12,663 nt of DNA from an uncultured Oscillospiraceae bacterium. GTDB lineage: Bacteria; Bacillota; Clostridia; Oscillospirales; Oscillospiraceae. This document shows, one piece after another, positions 7,269 through 12,663 of the stretch. Position 1 is the first letter of the stretch, and each line of letters begins with the position of its first letter. Under the pieces are notes generated by a model. It was not told the origin of the DNA, made no database searches, and was given only the letters and a program-made list of their open reading frames with translations. The position numbers and the translations under genes are program-made. Location: positions 1-12,663 of the forward strand of contig CAKTQP010000052.1 in the NCBI GenBank assembly GCA_934597165.1. Reading direction: 5' to 3'.

Positions 7269-7319
7269 CGTGATCCCTTCCTTCCATTTTGACCAACGGT
7301 CATTTTTCATTGCGTACAC

Positions 7320-7348
7320 AGTTTACTATAGGGCGGGTCAGATTGCAA
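7320..7348 (-). promoter_or_regulatory. Promoter of the transporter-lipoprotein operon
   Basis: On the minus strand, TTGCAA (7343-7348) and TAAACT (7320-7325) are 17 bases apart. Transcription from about 7313 gives a leader of roughly 45 bases to the GTG at 7268. An overlapping TATAGT (7325-7330) has no -35 at a good distance. Confidence 0.55.
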
Positions 7349-7353
7349 CCGAA

Positions 7354-7370
7354 AAAATGACCAAAAGTCA
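7354..7370. promoter_or_regulatory. Operator candidate O1 (TGAC-N5-GTCA) for the TetR regulator
   Basis: The 17-base word AAAATGACCAAAAGTCA contains a perfect TGAC/GTCA inverted repeat with a 5-base centre. It recurs with one change at 7396-7412. It lies five bases upstream of the transporter -35. TetR-family regulators usually bind palindromes in the divergent region beside their own gene. Confidence 0.72.
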
Positions 7371-7395
7371 GAACTGTTTTCTGTGCCAACTTCAC

Positions 7396-7412
7396 AAAAT
7401 GACCGAAAGTCA
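7396..7412. promoter_or_regulatory. Operator candidate O2 (TGAC-N5-GTCA) for the TetR regulator
   Basis: AAAATGACCGAAAGTCA matches O1 at 16 of 17 bases, and its palindrome extends to ATGAC-N5-GTCAT. Its centre is 42 bases from that of O1, close to four helical turns, so both sites face the same side of the DNA. It lies 21 bases upstream of the regulator gene's -35. Confidence 0.72.
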
Positions 7413-7433
7413 TTCTTTTGCTGATTTTACCGC

Positions 7434-7462
7434 TTGTCCTCTGCCCATTTCCAGCGTATACT
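7434..7462 (+). promoter_or_regulatory. Promoter of the TetR regulator gene
   Basis: TTGTCC (7434-7439) and TATACT (7457-7462) are separated by 17 bases. The expected start near 7469 leaves a leader of about 33 bases carrying AAGGAG at 7485-7490. Confidence 0.68.
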
Positions 7463-7501
7463 AGGGATACTGAATCGTCAGGAAAAGGAGCATGATCCGC
7501 G

Positions 7502-8092
7502 ATGGAGAATGTATTAGAACAGAAAAAGGCCGCCAAGCGCAAGCGCCTCTTGGACGCTGCCTATACCCTCTTCCAGGAAAAAGGAGCCGCCAACACCACC
7601 ATCAACGACATCGTGAAGGAGGCGAAGGTGGCCAAGGGGACGTTTTACCTCTACTTCCGGGACAAGACCGAGATCCTGGACGCCCTGGTCATGCAGATCT
7701 GCCACAAGGTCTTCCGCAACGCCTGCGTCCACCTGGCCACGGAGGACTCCGCCTGCCTGGCCGACCGGGTGGTCAGCCTGGTGGATTATATTTTGGAATA
7801 CTTCAAGCAAGACCCCCTCACCCTCTCCGTCCTCCGCCGGAATTTTACCTGGCGTCCCGTCCTGGACGCCGAGCTGCACACCAGCGACCCGGTCCTGGAG
7901 CAGCTCCGGGACACCATCCGCAACAGTCCCGCCATGCAGGATCGCACCGAGGCGGAGATCATCAACCTAGTGTACGTGCTCATGGAGATGGTGGGTTCGG
8001 TGGCTTATTCCGCTATCATCGAGCACACGCCGGACAACATTGACAATATGAAACCGGTATTGTATGACATCATTAGAAAAGCCGTATCCTAA
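7502..8092 (+). CDS. TetR/AcrR-family transcriptional regulator
   Basis: A 196-aa regulator. The N-terminal DNA-binding domain is typical: KRLLDAAYTLFQEKGAANTT (about 15-33), helix-turn-helix INDIVKEAKVAKGTFYLYF (34-52), then RDKTEIL. The KGTFYLYFRDKTE block is the family's most conserved part. The C-terminal half (about 65-196) is helical and forms the dimer and ligand pocket; its ligand cannot be told. Start at 7502 uses AAGGAG at 7485-7490, 11 bases upstream, a slightly long spacing. An ATG at 7492 is in another frame and too close to the ribosome binding site. The gene is divergent from the MMPL transporter, and two matching palindromes lie between them. It is therefore probably a repressor of the pump operon and possibly of itself, released when a pump substrate or related signal binds. 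This is inferred from context. Confidence 0.92.
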   Translation: MENVLEQKKAAKRKRLLDAAYTLFQEKGAANTTINDIVKEAKVAKGTFYLYFRDKTEILDALVMQICHKVFRNACVHLATEDSACLADRVVSLVDYILEYFKQDPLTLSVLRRNFTWRPVLDAELHTSDPVLEQLRDTIRNSPAMQDRTEAEIINLVYVLMEMVGSVAYSAIIEHTPDNIDNMKPVLYDIIRKAVS

Positions 8093-8096
8093 AAAT

Positions 8097-8122
8097 TCAG
8101 CCAAATGCTTGCATTTGGCTGA
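8097..8122. terminator. Perfect 12-bp hairpin after the TetR gene
   Basis: TCAGCCAAATGC and GCATTTGGCTGA flank a 2-base centre, starting four bases after the regulator's stop codon. On the plus strand no U run follows, so it would be an imperfect terminator for the regulator. On the minus strand it is followed by ATTTTT, so as an intrinsic terminator it works better for transcription coming from the right. Confidence 0.6.
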
Positions 8123-8271
8123 GGTTGCAGCCGTGTGCATGCACTCGCTACGCTCGCACACTTACCCGGCTGATAAGTATTTTTTCCGACGTACACGCCG
8201 CCGGAAAAAATGAATTTCACTTTATTCCGGCATTCTGCCGGAACTCTGCGAGGCTATTTTAATAAGCGCAT
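8123..8271. other. Hairpin-dense noncoding stretch
   Basis: No gene is seen here. Three inverted repeats follow one another: CAGCCG...CGGCTG (8128-8133/8167-8172) with inner TGTGC/GCACA arms; TTTTTTCCG...CGGAAAAAA (8180-8188/8202-8210); and TTCCGGCA/TGCCGGAA with a 3-base loop (8225-8243). With the flanking hairpins at 8097-8122 and 8272-8307 this gives five stems in about 210 bases. It may be a degenerate palindromic repeat element, a structured RNA, or stacked 3' ends. Confidence 0.45.
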
Positions 8272-8307
8272 AAAAACACCCAGAATCCTAGGATTCTGGG
8301 TGTTTTT
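8272..8307. terminator. Bidirectional intrinsic terminator after the sortase gene
   Basis: This is a perfect 36-base palindrome: AAAAACACCCAGAATCCT followed by its exact complement. It ends in five T's in both directions. It lies five bases after the sortase stop on the minus strand and also blocks plus-strand readthrough from the regulator gene. Confidence 0.92.
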
Positions 8308-8312
8308 CGTCT

Positions 8313-9068
8313 TTATTTGACCCGTTTCGCCACGACTACAAACCGTCCCTCTTCGGTGTGGTAGGCGCAGGTGGACAGGGTGAGCAGCTCGTCCCCGTAC
8401 TCGGCGGTCACGCCGGTGACGTACTGGGAACGCTGGGTGACCTCCTTCACATAGGTGTCAAAGTCGGCCTTGTCCTTGGCCTGGATGAAGTCGTAGTAGT
8501 GGAAGTGCTCCGTGTCGTCCTCCGGATAGGCTTCCGAGCGGAACACGGACAGCACCTGGTATTCCCGGTGCTCGTGGATGGTGTCAAAGGTGAAGAAGCG
8601 GTGTTTCCGGTAGAACTCGTGGTCCTCGTAGTCCACCAGGTGGCCGAACATATCGCCGTTCTTCATGTGGTGTCCGTAGACGATGAGATTGGTGGAGGGC
8701 TTGTCCGCGTCGCAGCGCTCCTCCAGGAACAGGCAGCCGGCGGAGGCGTCTTTTTCGTAGAAATCCCGGTGGAGGTAGTACTCCCCATCCCCTTTCCGCT
8801 GCATGACCGGGTAATCGATGGGGGTGTCCTTGACGCTGAGCCAGCCGATCATGTCCGGGTTCTCGGCGTACAGCTTTTCGTAGCGTTTCAGGATGCCGTC
8901 GGCGTTCAGCTCATAGGAGTCGTCCTCCTCCACCAGCTGTTCCCGCAGACCGCTGACGGTCTGTTCCTGCTGGTGGGCGGCCAGGTAGTAGGTGGCCAGG
9001 TTCCAGCCGCTGTAGACGAATACGCCGATGAAGAGCACCAACAGGATGATGCGCAGCGCTTTTTTCAT
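8313..9068 (-). CDS. srtB: Class B sortase
   Basis: A 251-aa membrane-anchored cysteine transpeptidase that joins sorted proteins to the cell wall or to each other. An N-terminal membrane helix (about 5-21) anchors the extracytoplasmic catalytic domain. IGWLSVKDTPIDYPVMQ (74-90) is typical of sortase B. The catalytic His133 is in LIVYGHHMKNGDMFG, Cys234 in LTLSTCAY and Arg242 in GRFVVVAKR. An insert after the His block (SEAYPEDDTEHFHYYDF) matches the longer class B fold, as does the total length. The start at 9068 overlaps the stop of the upstream hydrolase (ATGA), with GGAGGG just before it, so translation is coupled. No NPXTN-like or LPXTG-like protein is visible in the window; the substrate must lie elsewhere or have an unusual signal. 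Ends at a strong bidirectional terminator. Confidence 0.92.
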   Translation of the reverse strand: MKKALRIILLVLFIGVFVYSGWNLATYYLAAHQQEQTVSGLREQLVEEDDSYELNADGILKRYEKLYAENPDMIGWLSVKDTPIDYPVMQRKGDGEYYLHRDFYEKDASAGCLFLEERCDADKPSTNLIVYGHHMKNGDMFGHLVDYEDHEFYRKHRFFTFDTIHEHREYQVLSVFRSEAYPEDDTEHFHYYDFIQAKDKADFDTYVKEVTQRSQYVTGVTAEYGDELLTLSTCAYHTEEGRFVVVAKRVK

Positions 9069-10036
9069 GTGGCTCCCTCCTTCTCTTTATCATGCTGGAC
9101 GAAAAAGCGGTTCAGCCGCTCCTGATACTCCGCCGTGGCCAGCAGGTAGCTCTGCATATGCCGGGCGCCTTCCACCAAAAACAGCTCCTTCTCCGCCCGA
9201 CAGGCGTTGTAGTTCTTCAGCGTCCCCTCCGTGGGCACGAAGCGGTCTTCCATGCCGTGGATGAACAGGATGGGCTTGGTGTTGGTCTCCATGGCTTTCA
9301 GGGTGGAGTACTCCCAAAAGGAGAACCCAGCTTTGCGGCGGGCGATGCGGTCGGCGATGAACAAAAAGGGCTGCCGCGGCAGGTGCCACCAGGCTTTCAG
9401 GGTCTGCCCGATCTGCTCCTCCGGCGACACGAACCCGCAGTCGGCGATGATGCCATGAACCTGCTCCGGCAGGTCGAACCCGCTGGTCATCAGCACTGTT
9501 GCCGCACCTAGGGAACCGCCCATGAGGTAGATGGGCAGGTCAGACGGGGTGTGCTCCTGCATCCACCGGACCCAGCCCAGGCAGTCGTGCCGCTCCAGCA
9601 CGCCGAAGCCCAGGTACTTCCCCTCGCTCTCCCCGTGGCCGCGCTGCTCCATGAAGAGCAGGTTGCACTGCTGCCCCTGCAAGAAGGGCCCGAAGACCAC
9701 CATGTTCTCCTGCCAGCTCCCCTTCCAGCCGTGGCAGAGCAGCACCGTCCGCTGAGCGTCCGGGCAAGGCAGCCAGTGGCCGATGAGGGTCAGGCCGTCC
9801 CGACTCTGGATGGAGACGGTCTGGAAGGGCTGCTGTTTCATCCAGTCCTGCCCCTGTGCCTGTAGGGTGCGCATGGCCAGGACGGCAGGATTGTTGCTGG
9901 GCTTGCCCTTCTTTTTCGGTTCGCCGAAGCGGAATTTCACCTCTGCACCGGTGCGGAAGAGCAGCAAACAGCTGCCATAGAGCACCGCCGCCAGCACCAC
10001 AATCACGGCCAACGCGATGAGCCATCCTTTGCCCAT
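9065..10036 (-). CDS. Membrane-anchored alpha/beta hydrolase, S33 aminopeptidase-like
   Basis: A 323-aa hydrolase with an N-terminal membrane helix (about 5-27). The oxyanion motif is LLCHGWKGS (99-107). EQRGHGESEG (130-139) follows the family's D-x-R-G-x-G-x-S pattern, with Glu-Gln at the start. The nucleophile elbow is LMGGSLGAAT with Ser175. The acid Asp264 lies in HGMEDRFVP, and His293 in GARHMQS. This matches serine aminopeptidase S33/lysophospholipase-like proteins such as B. subtilis YqkD; the substrate is unknown. Basic residues after the helix (R28, K34, R36, K41-43) leave it unclear which side of the membrane the enzyme faces. The start at 10036 has AAAGGG about 10 bases upstream. 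It is first in an operon with the class B sortase, overlapping it by four bases, which hints at a cell-envelope role. Confidence 0.85.
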   Translation of the reverse strand: MGKGWLIALAVIVVLAAVLYGSCLLLFRTGAEVKFRFGEPKKKGKPSNNPAVLAMRTLQAQGQDWMKQQPFQTVSIQSRDGLTLIGHWLPCPDAQRTVLLCHGWKGSWQENMVVFGPFLQGQQCNLLFMEQRGHGESEGKYLGFGVLERHDCLGWVRWMQEHTPSDLPIYLMGGSLGAATVLMTSGFDLPEQVHGIIADCGFVSPEEQIGQTLKAWWHLPRQPFLFIADRIARRKAGFSFWEYSTLKAMETNTKPILFIHGMEDRFVPTEGTLKNYNACRAEKELFLVEGARHMQSYLLATAEYQERLNRFFVQHDKEKEGAT

Positions 10037-10071
10037 GGGGTCCCATCCCTTTCTAACATAGAATTGGCTTT

Positions 10072-10100
10072 ATTTTACGCTATTTTTGCTCTTTTTTCAA
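10072..10100 (-). promoter_or_regulatory. Promoter of the hydrolase-sortase operon
   Basis: On the minus strand, TTGAAA (10095-10100) and TAAAAT (10072-10077) are separated by 17 bases. The expected start near 10065 gives a leader of about 30 bases. Confidence 0.82.
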
Positions 10101-10103
10101 GTG

Positions 10104-10133
10104 GAAGGAGCCAGGCAGATGCCCGGCTCCTTC
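10104..10133. terminator. Hairpin between the toroid-protein gene and the hydrolase promoter
   Basis: GAAGGAGCC pairs with GGCTCCTTC, and an inner GGC/GCC arm closes a 4-base loop across a single A-C mismatch. It lies 45 bases after the stop of the 801-aa gene and directly next to the -35 of the following promoter. No U tract follows in either direction, so it is at best a weak or factor-assisted terminator; a 3'-end stabilising stem is also possible. Confidence 0.5.
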
Positions 10134-10177
10134 GCTGAGTGTGTTTGGTTGAATGGTATGTGAATGGATGAATGGAC

Positions 10178-12583
10178 TTATTTTTTGATGGTGACCGACT
10201 TTGCGCCGCTCCAACCGGAATAGTAGTTGGTCTTGCCCACCGTCTTGTAGGTGCGGACGCGAACATAATACTTCTTATTCTTGGTCAGCTTGGTGATGGT
10301 CTTGCTGGTGCTCTTGTAGCCCTTGACGGTGACCGTCTTGGCGCTCTTGAACTTGGAAGAGGTACTGTACTGCACCTGATAGCCGGTGACCTTGGTGTTC
10401 TTCTTCCAGGACGCCTTGAGCTTCTTGCCCTTGTAGTTCTTCACGCTGGTGAGCTTGACCCCTGCCGGGTTGACGGTGACGGTGACCTTCTTGGTGGTAG
10501 CCTTGTAGTTCTTGCTAGAAGTGGGCGCGGCGGTGATGGTGATGGTGGCCTTGCCCACGAAGTTCTTGGCGATGGTGACCGCGCCATTCTTGTCCACCTT
10601 CACGGACTTGTTGTCAGACTTGTAGGTCAGCTTGGCGCTCTCCTTGGCCTTGGCGCCCAGCTTGACGGTCTGAGCCTTGGTGGAAGTGGTCTTGGTGACG
10701 TTCTTGACAATGATGGTGTTGGACGCCGGGACGATCTCCCAAGTCAGCGTCAGGTCATCGGTGGAGCCGTCCGCCCAGGTGGTGTTGGTCTTGTCGCTCA
10801 GGGTCACCGTTGCGGTGTACTTGCCCACAGCGGTGGAGGAGGTGGTGCCGGAGATGGTATAAAAACCGCTGGCGGCCAGAGGCGCGGTCTGCTTTTTGCC
10901 GTTGTAGGTTCTGAAACCGCTCAGCTTGGGCTGTGCCACCTGGATGACCCGCTTGGAGACGTCGCTCATGTCGAACAGGCTTTTTTCGCCCGCCTTGGCA
11001 CGCTGGTAGGCAGCCATGGACATCATGCCCTGGTAGGTGGACAGGCCGTTGAGCTTCCCATTGTACTGGAACCCATTCTTCACCAGATAACTTTCCAGCA
11101 TCCAGGATACTGCCGCATCCATTTTGTAATCCGCCTGTCCGGCAGCAGCCTTCGCGATCACAACATAGGCATTGGTACAGCAACCGTCCGATTCCAGCTG
11201 AGGATCCTTATAGTTGCCCTGTGCCCGTCTGTAGGATTCAATGAATTTCCAGCCGCTGTCGTACATTTTCTTCGCCTTAGCATTGCTCTCCTGGTAGGGA
11301 GTCAAGGCGATCATTGCCATGGCAGTCATATCCACGCTGTCTTTTGCAAATCCGGAGGAATAGAAGAACCCGCCAGTCTTTTCATGCTGGTAGTCGGTCA
11401 GATGGTCGATCAGCGCTTCCTGATACGCTTTGGGTGCAGAGTAATCACCGCTGTTCAGCGCGATAAGCCCCCAGATCAGGTCGTTGGACGCGTAATTCTT
11501 ATAATTCTGATTTTCATACAGCCAAGCAGGCAAATTCTGGCCGCAGAAGTTGGTGGCATCCAGCCCCAGGGCGTTCAGGGTCAAGATGACGCGCGCGATG
11601 GTGGTGGGGACGGTCTCGCGGCTGAGCTTGCCATTCTTGATAGCCGTCATCACACTGGCTGCGTAGGTCTGGATGTCTGCGTCCTTATTCTTCCAACCCT
11701 GAGCGCCGTCCAGGGCACGGATACGACCCAGCATGACCCATTCCGCACCGAACTGGCAAGTGGCCGCCTTGTCCGCTGCCTGATAGCCGGTGACGCAGTT
11801 GGCGATGGCGCTGGTGGCCTCTTTGGTCAGATCCTTGGACGGGGTAGTGTCCGTAACCGTAACCATACAGACGGGAGGCACCAGAATATCGTCATTGCCA
11901 TAGGCAGAGACCACATAGGTACCAGCCTGGCTGAAGGAGATGGTGGCGTCGCCGTTGGCATCGGTGGTCACATTCAACTCGTGGAATGCACCCTCCTTAT
12001 CAATGGTGATCAGCTCAGCGTTATTGACCGGTGCTGTGATCAGACTCCAATTTTCGTCATACCCAGTCCCCTGGAGGTTCAGTGCCAGCTTTTCGCCAGT
12101 CTTGACGGACGCTGTGCTCTGGTCAAAGAAGCCATACTTATCAGAAGTTTTGTCCGCATCCAAGTAGACAAACGCAGACAGGTCATCCCCATTTTCGATG
12201 GGTTGCGCATTGACTAACTCCGTAAAAGAGTTGTTATTCTGATAATAGCTGCTGTAGCCCGTTTCGCCCCACAGCTTTGTGACCCAGCCGGAGGAGGCGT
12301 TGAGCTCAAAGCCATCCTTGCCTTCCTCATAATAAGCCTCATGAGCGGCCACCATCGCTTCGTCATAGGTGAACGCACCATCCCCGTTCCGGTCAGTGAC
12401 CGTCACCGGCACCTGTGCCATGAGGGTGTTGTTCTTGCCCACGGCGATGGCGCCCTGGTTTGCGATGGTCACGGTGACCCGGATGGGGTCAGCCGTCTGC
12501 TTGCCTGCCGCCCATGCGCCGGTGGTGACCAGGGACAGGGTCATGGTCAGCGCCAGCAGCAGCGATAACAATCTTTTTTTCAT
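10178..12583 (-). CDS. Secreted multidomain protein: EF-hand loop, alpha/alpha-toroid domain, Ig-like and FN3-like C-terminus
   Basis: An 801-aa exported protein. The signal peptide (1-26) is cleaved near AWA-AGK. The N-terminal beta-rich part (about 33-250) includes DRNGDGAFTYDE (64-75), a complete 12-residue EF-hand calcium loop. Residues about 255-535 are helical repeats with motifs such as GGFFYSSGFAKDSVDMTAMA and DGCCTNAYVV, resembling prenyltransferase/squalene-cyclase toroid domains found in secreted clostridial proteins. The DxDD motif of squalene-hopene cyclases is absent, so a binding or structural role is likelier than cyclisation. Residues about 622-706 resemble an Ig-like domain, and the Lys-rich 708-800 an FN3 domain (ASWKKNTKVTGYQVQYS, YYVRVRTYK). 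The end, SVTIKK, has no sorting signal or membrane helix. Start at 12583 has AAAGGAAG about 8 bases upstream. I do not recognise a specific named family for the whole protein. Confidence 0.8.
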   Translation of the reverse strand: MKKRLLSLLLALTMTLSLVTTGAWAAGKQTADPIRVTVTIANQGAIAVGKNNTLMAQVPVTVTDRNGDGAFTYDEAMVAAHEAYYEEGKDGFELNASSGWVTKLWGETGYSSYYQNNNSFTELVNAQPIENGDDLSAFVYLDADKTSDKYGFFDQSTASVKTGEKLALNLQGTGYDENWSLITAPVNNAELITIDKEGAFHELNVTTDANGDATISFSQAGTYVVSAYGNDDILVPPVCMVTVTDTTPSKDLTKEATSAIANCVTGYQAADKAATCQFGAEWVMLGRIRALDGAQGWKNKDADIQTYAASVMTAIKNGKLSRETVPTTIARVILTLNALGLDATNFCGQNLPAWLYENQNYKNYASNDLIWGLIALNSGDYSAPKAYQEALIDHLTDYQHEKTGGFFYSSGFAKDSVDMTAMAMIALTPYQESNAKAKKMYDSGWKFIESYRRAQGNYKDPQLESDGCCTNAYVVIAKAAAGQADYKMDAAVSWMLESYLVKNGFQYNGKLNGLSTYQGMMSMAAYQRAKAGEKSLFDMSDVSKRVIQVAQPKLSGFRTYNGKKQTAPLAASGFYTISGTTSSTAVGKYTATVTLSDKTNTTWADGSTDDLTLTWEIVPASNTIIVKNVTKTTSTKAQTVKLGAKAKESAKLTYKSDNKSVKVDKNGAVTIAKNFVGKATITITAAPTSSKNYKATTKKVTVTVNPAGVKLTSVKNYKGKKLKASWKKNTKVTGYQVQYSTSSKFKSAKTVTVKGYKSTSKTITKLTKNKKYYVRVRTYKTVGKTNYYSGWSGAKSVTIKK
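12359..12394 (-). other. EF-hand calcium-binding loop within the secreted toroid protein
   Basis: Residues 64-75 are D-R-N-G-D-G-A-F-T-Y-D-E. Asp1, Asn3, Asp5, Gly6, hydrophobic Phe8 and Glu12 all match the canonical EF-hand/dockerin-type loop, and a helix (AMVAAHEAYY) follows. Calcium binding is predicted from this match. Confidence 0.75.
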
Positions 12584-12615
12584 CGGTTTCTTCCTTTCTA
12601 TTCTTGATCTATGCA

Positions 12616-12662
12616 GAAAAAGCGCCTGTCCGGAACCTTTTTTCTCCCTGCGACAGGCGCTT
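12616..12662 (-). terminator. Terminator or leader attenuator upstream of the toroid-protein gene
   Basis: On the minus strand an 11-bp perfect stem (12652-12662 with 12620-12630) encloses a 21-base loop, and TTTTTC runs on from the stem. It ends about 33 bases upstream of the start codon, and no promoter is visible between. Either it terminates a gene beyond the right edge, or it is part of the 801-aa gene's own leader. The window ends here. Confidence 0.65.
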
Positions 12663-12663
12663 G

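Noticed and set aside
10979..11821. A true squalene-hopene cyclase
   Set aside because: There is no DxDD motif and no clear run of QW repeats. The protein is secreted and the domain is shorter than a full cyclase.
10172..12217. A 681-codon open frame on the plus strand, antisense to the secreted toroid protein
   Set aside because: It has no ribosome binding site or recognisable domain. The opposite strand encodes a signal peptide and clear domains.

Overview
The window looks like chromosome from a fairly GC-rich gut Clostridium-class Firmicute. Oscillospiraceae relatives such as Flavonifractor, Oscillibacter or Lawsonibacter are my inference; no marker gene fixes the taxon. Supporting signs are strong AGGAGG-type ribosome binding sites, sigma-A-type promoters, Gram-positive envelope proteins (SipW-type signal peptidase, class B sortase, lipoprotein) and GC-ending codons. 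I found no tRNA, rRNA, CRISPR array, transposase or phage gene. Nearly everything encoded concerns the cell surface or secretion.

Layout. (1) Positions 1-1695, minus strand: an operon of an ER-type signal peptidase (SipW), a 242-aa SipW-dependent TasA-like secreted protein, and the N-terminal part of a second such protein that runs off the left edge. A near-consensus promoter lies at 1802-1830. (2) Positions 2024-2950, plus strand: a lone BAAT_C-type alpha/beta hydrolase with its own promoter, closed by a bidirectional terminator. (3) Positions 3016-8092: a divergent efflux-type locus. A TetR-family regulator (plus) faces an MMPL/RND-type membrane transporter and a 719-aa lipoprotein with xxxLxxG heptad repeats (both minus, translationally coupled). 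The intergenic region carries two nearly identical palindromic operator candidates whose centres are 42 bp apart. (4) Positions 8093-8312: a short noncoding stretch packed with perfect hairpins. (5) Positions 8313-10036, minus: a membrane-anchored S33-like alpha/beta hydrolase and a class B sortase with an ATGA start/stop overlap, behind a good promoter. (6) Positions 10178-12583, minus: a large secreted protein with an EF-hand loop, an alpha/alpha-toroid (prenyltransferase/squalene-cyclase-like) domain, an Ig-like domain and a C-terminal FN3-like domain. A terminator-like hairpin precedes it at the right edge.

How they work together. SipW should process the two secreted proteins encoded behind it, as in Bacillus tapA-sipW-tasA and calY loci. 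The TetR protein probably represses the transporter/lipoprotein pair and itself. The lipoprotein, tethered outside the membrane, probably works with the MMPL pump, perhaps as a long periplasm- or wall-spanning partner. The sortase has no recognisable substrate in this window. The least described items are the heptad-repeat lipoprotein/MMPL/TetR module with its paired operators, and the EF-hand/toroid/FN3 secreted protein.
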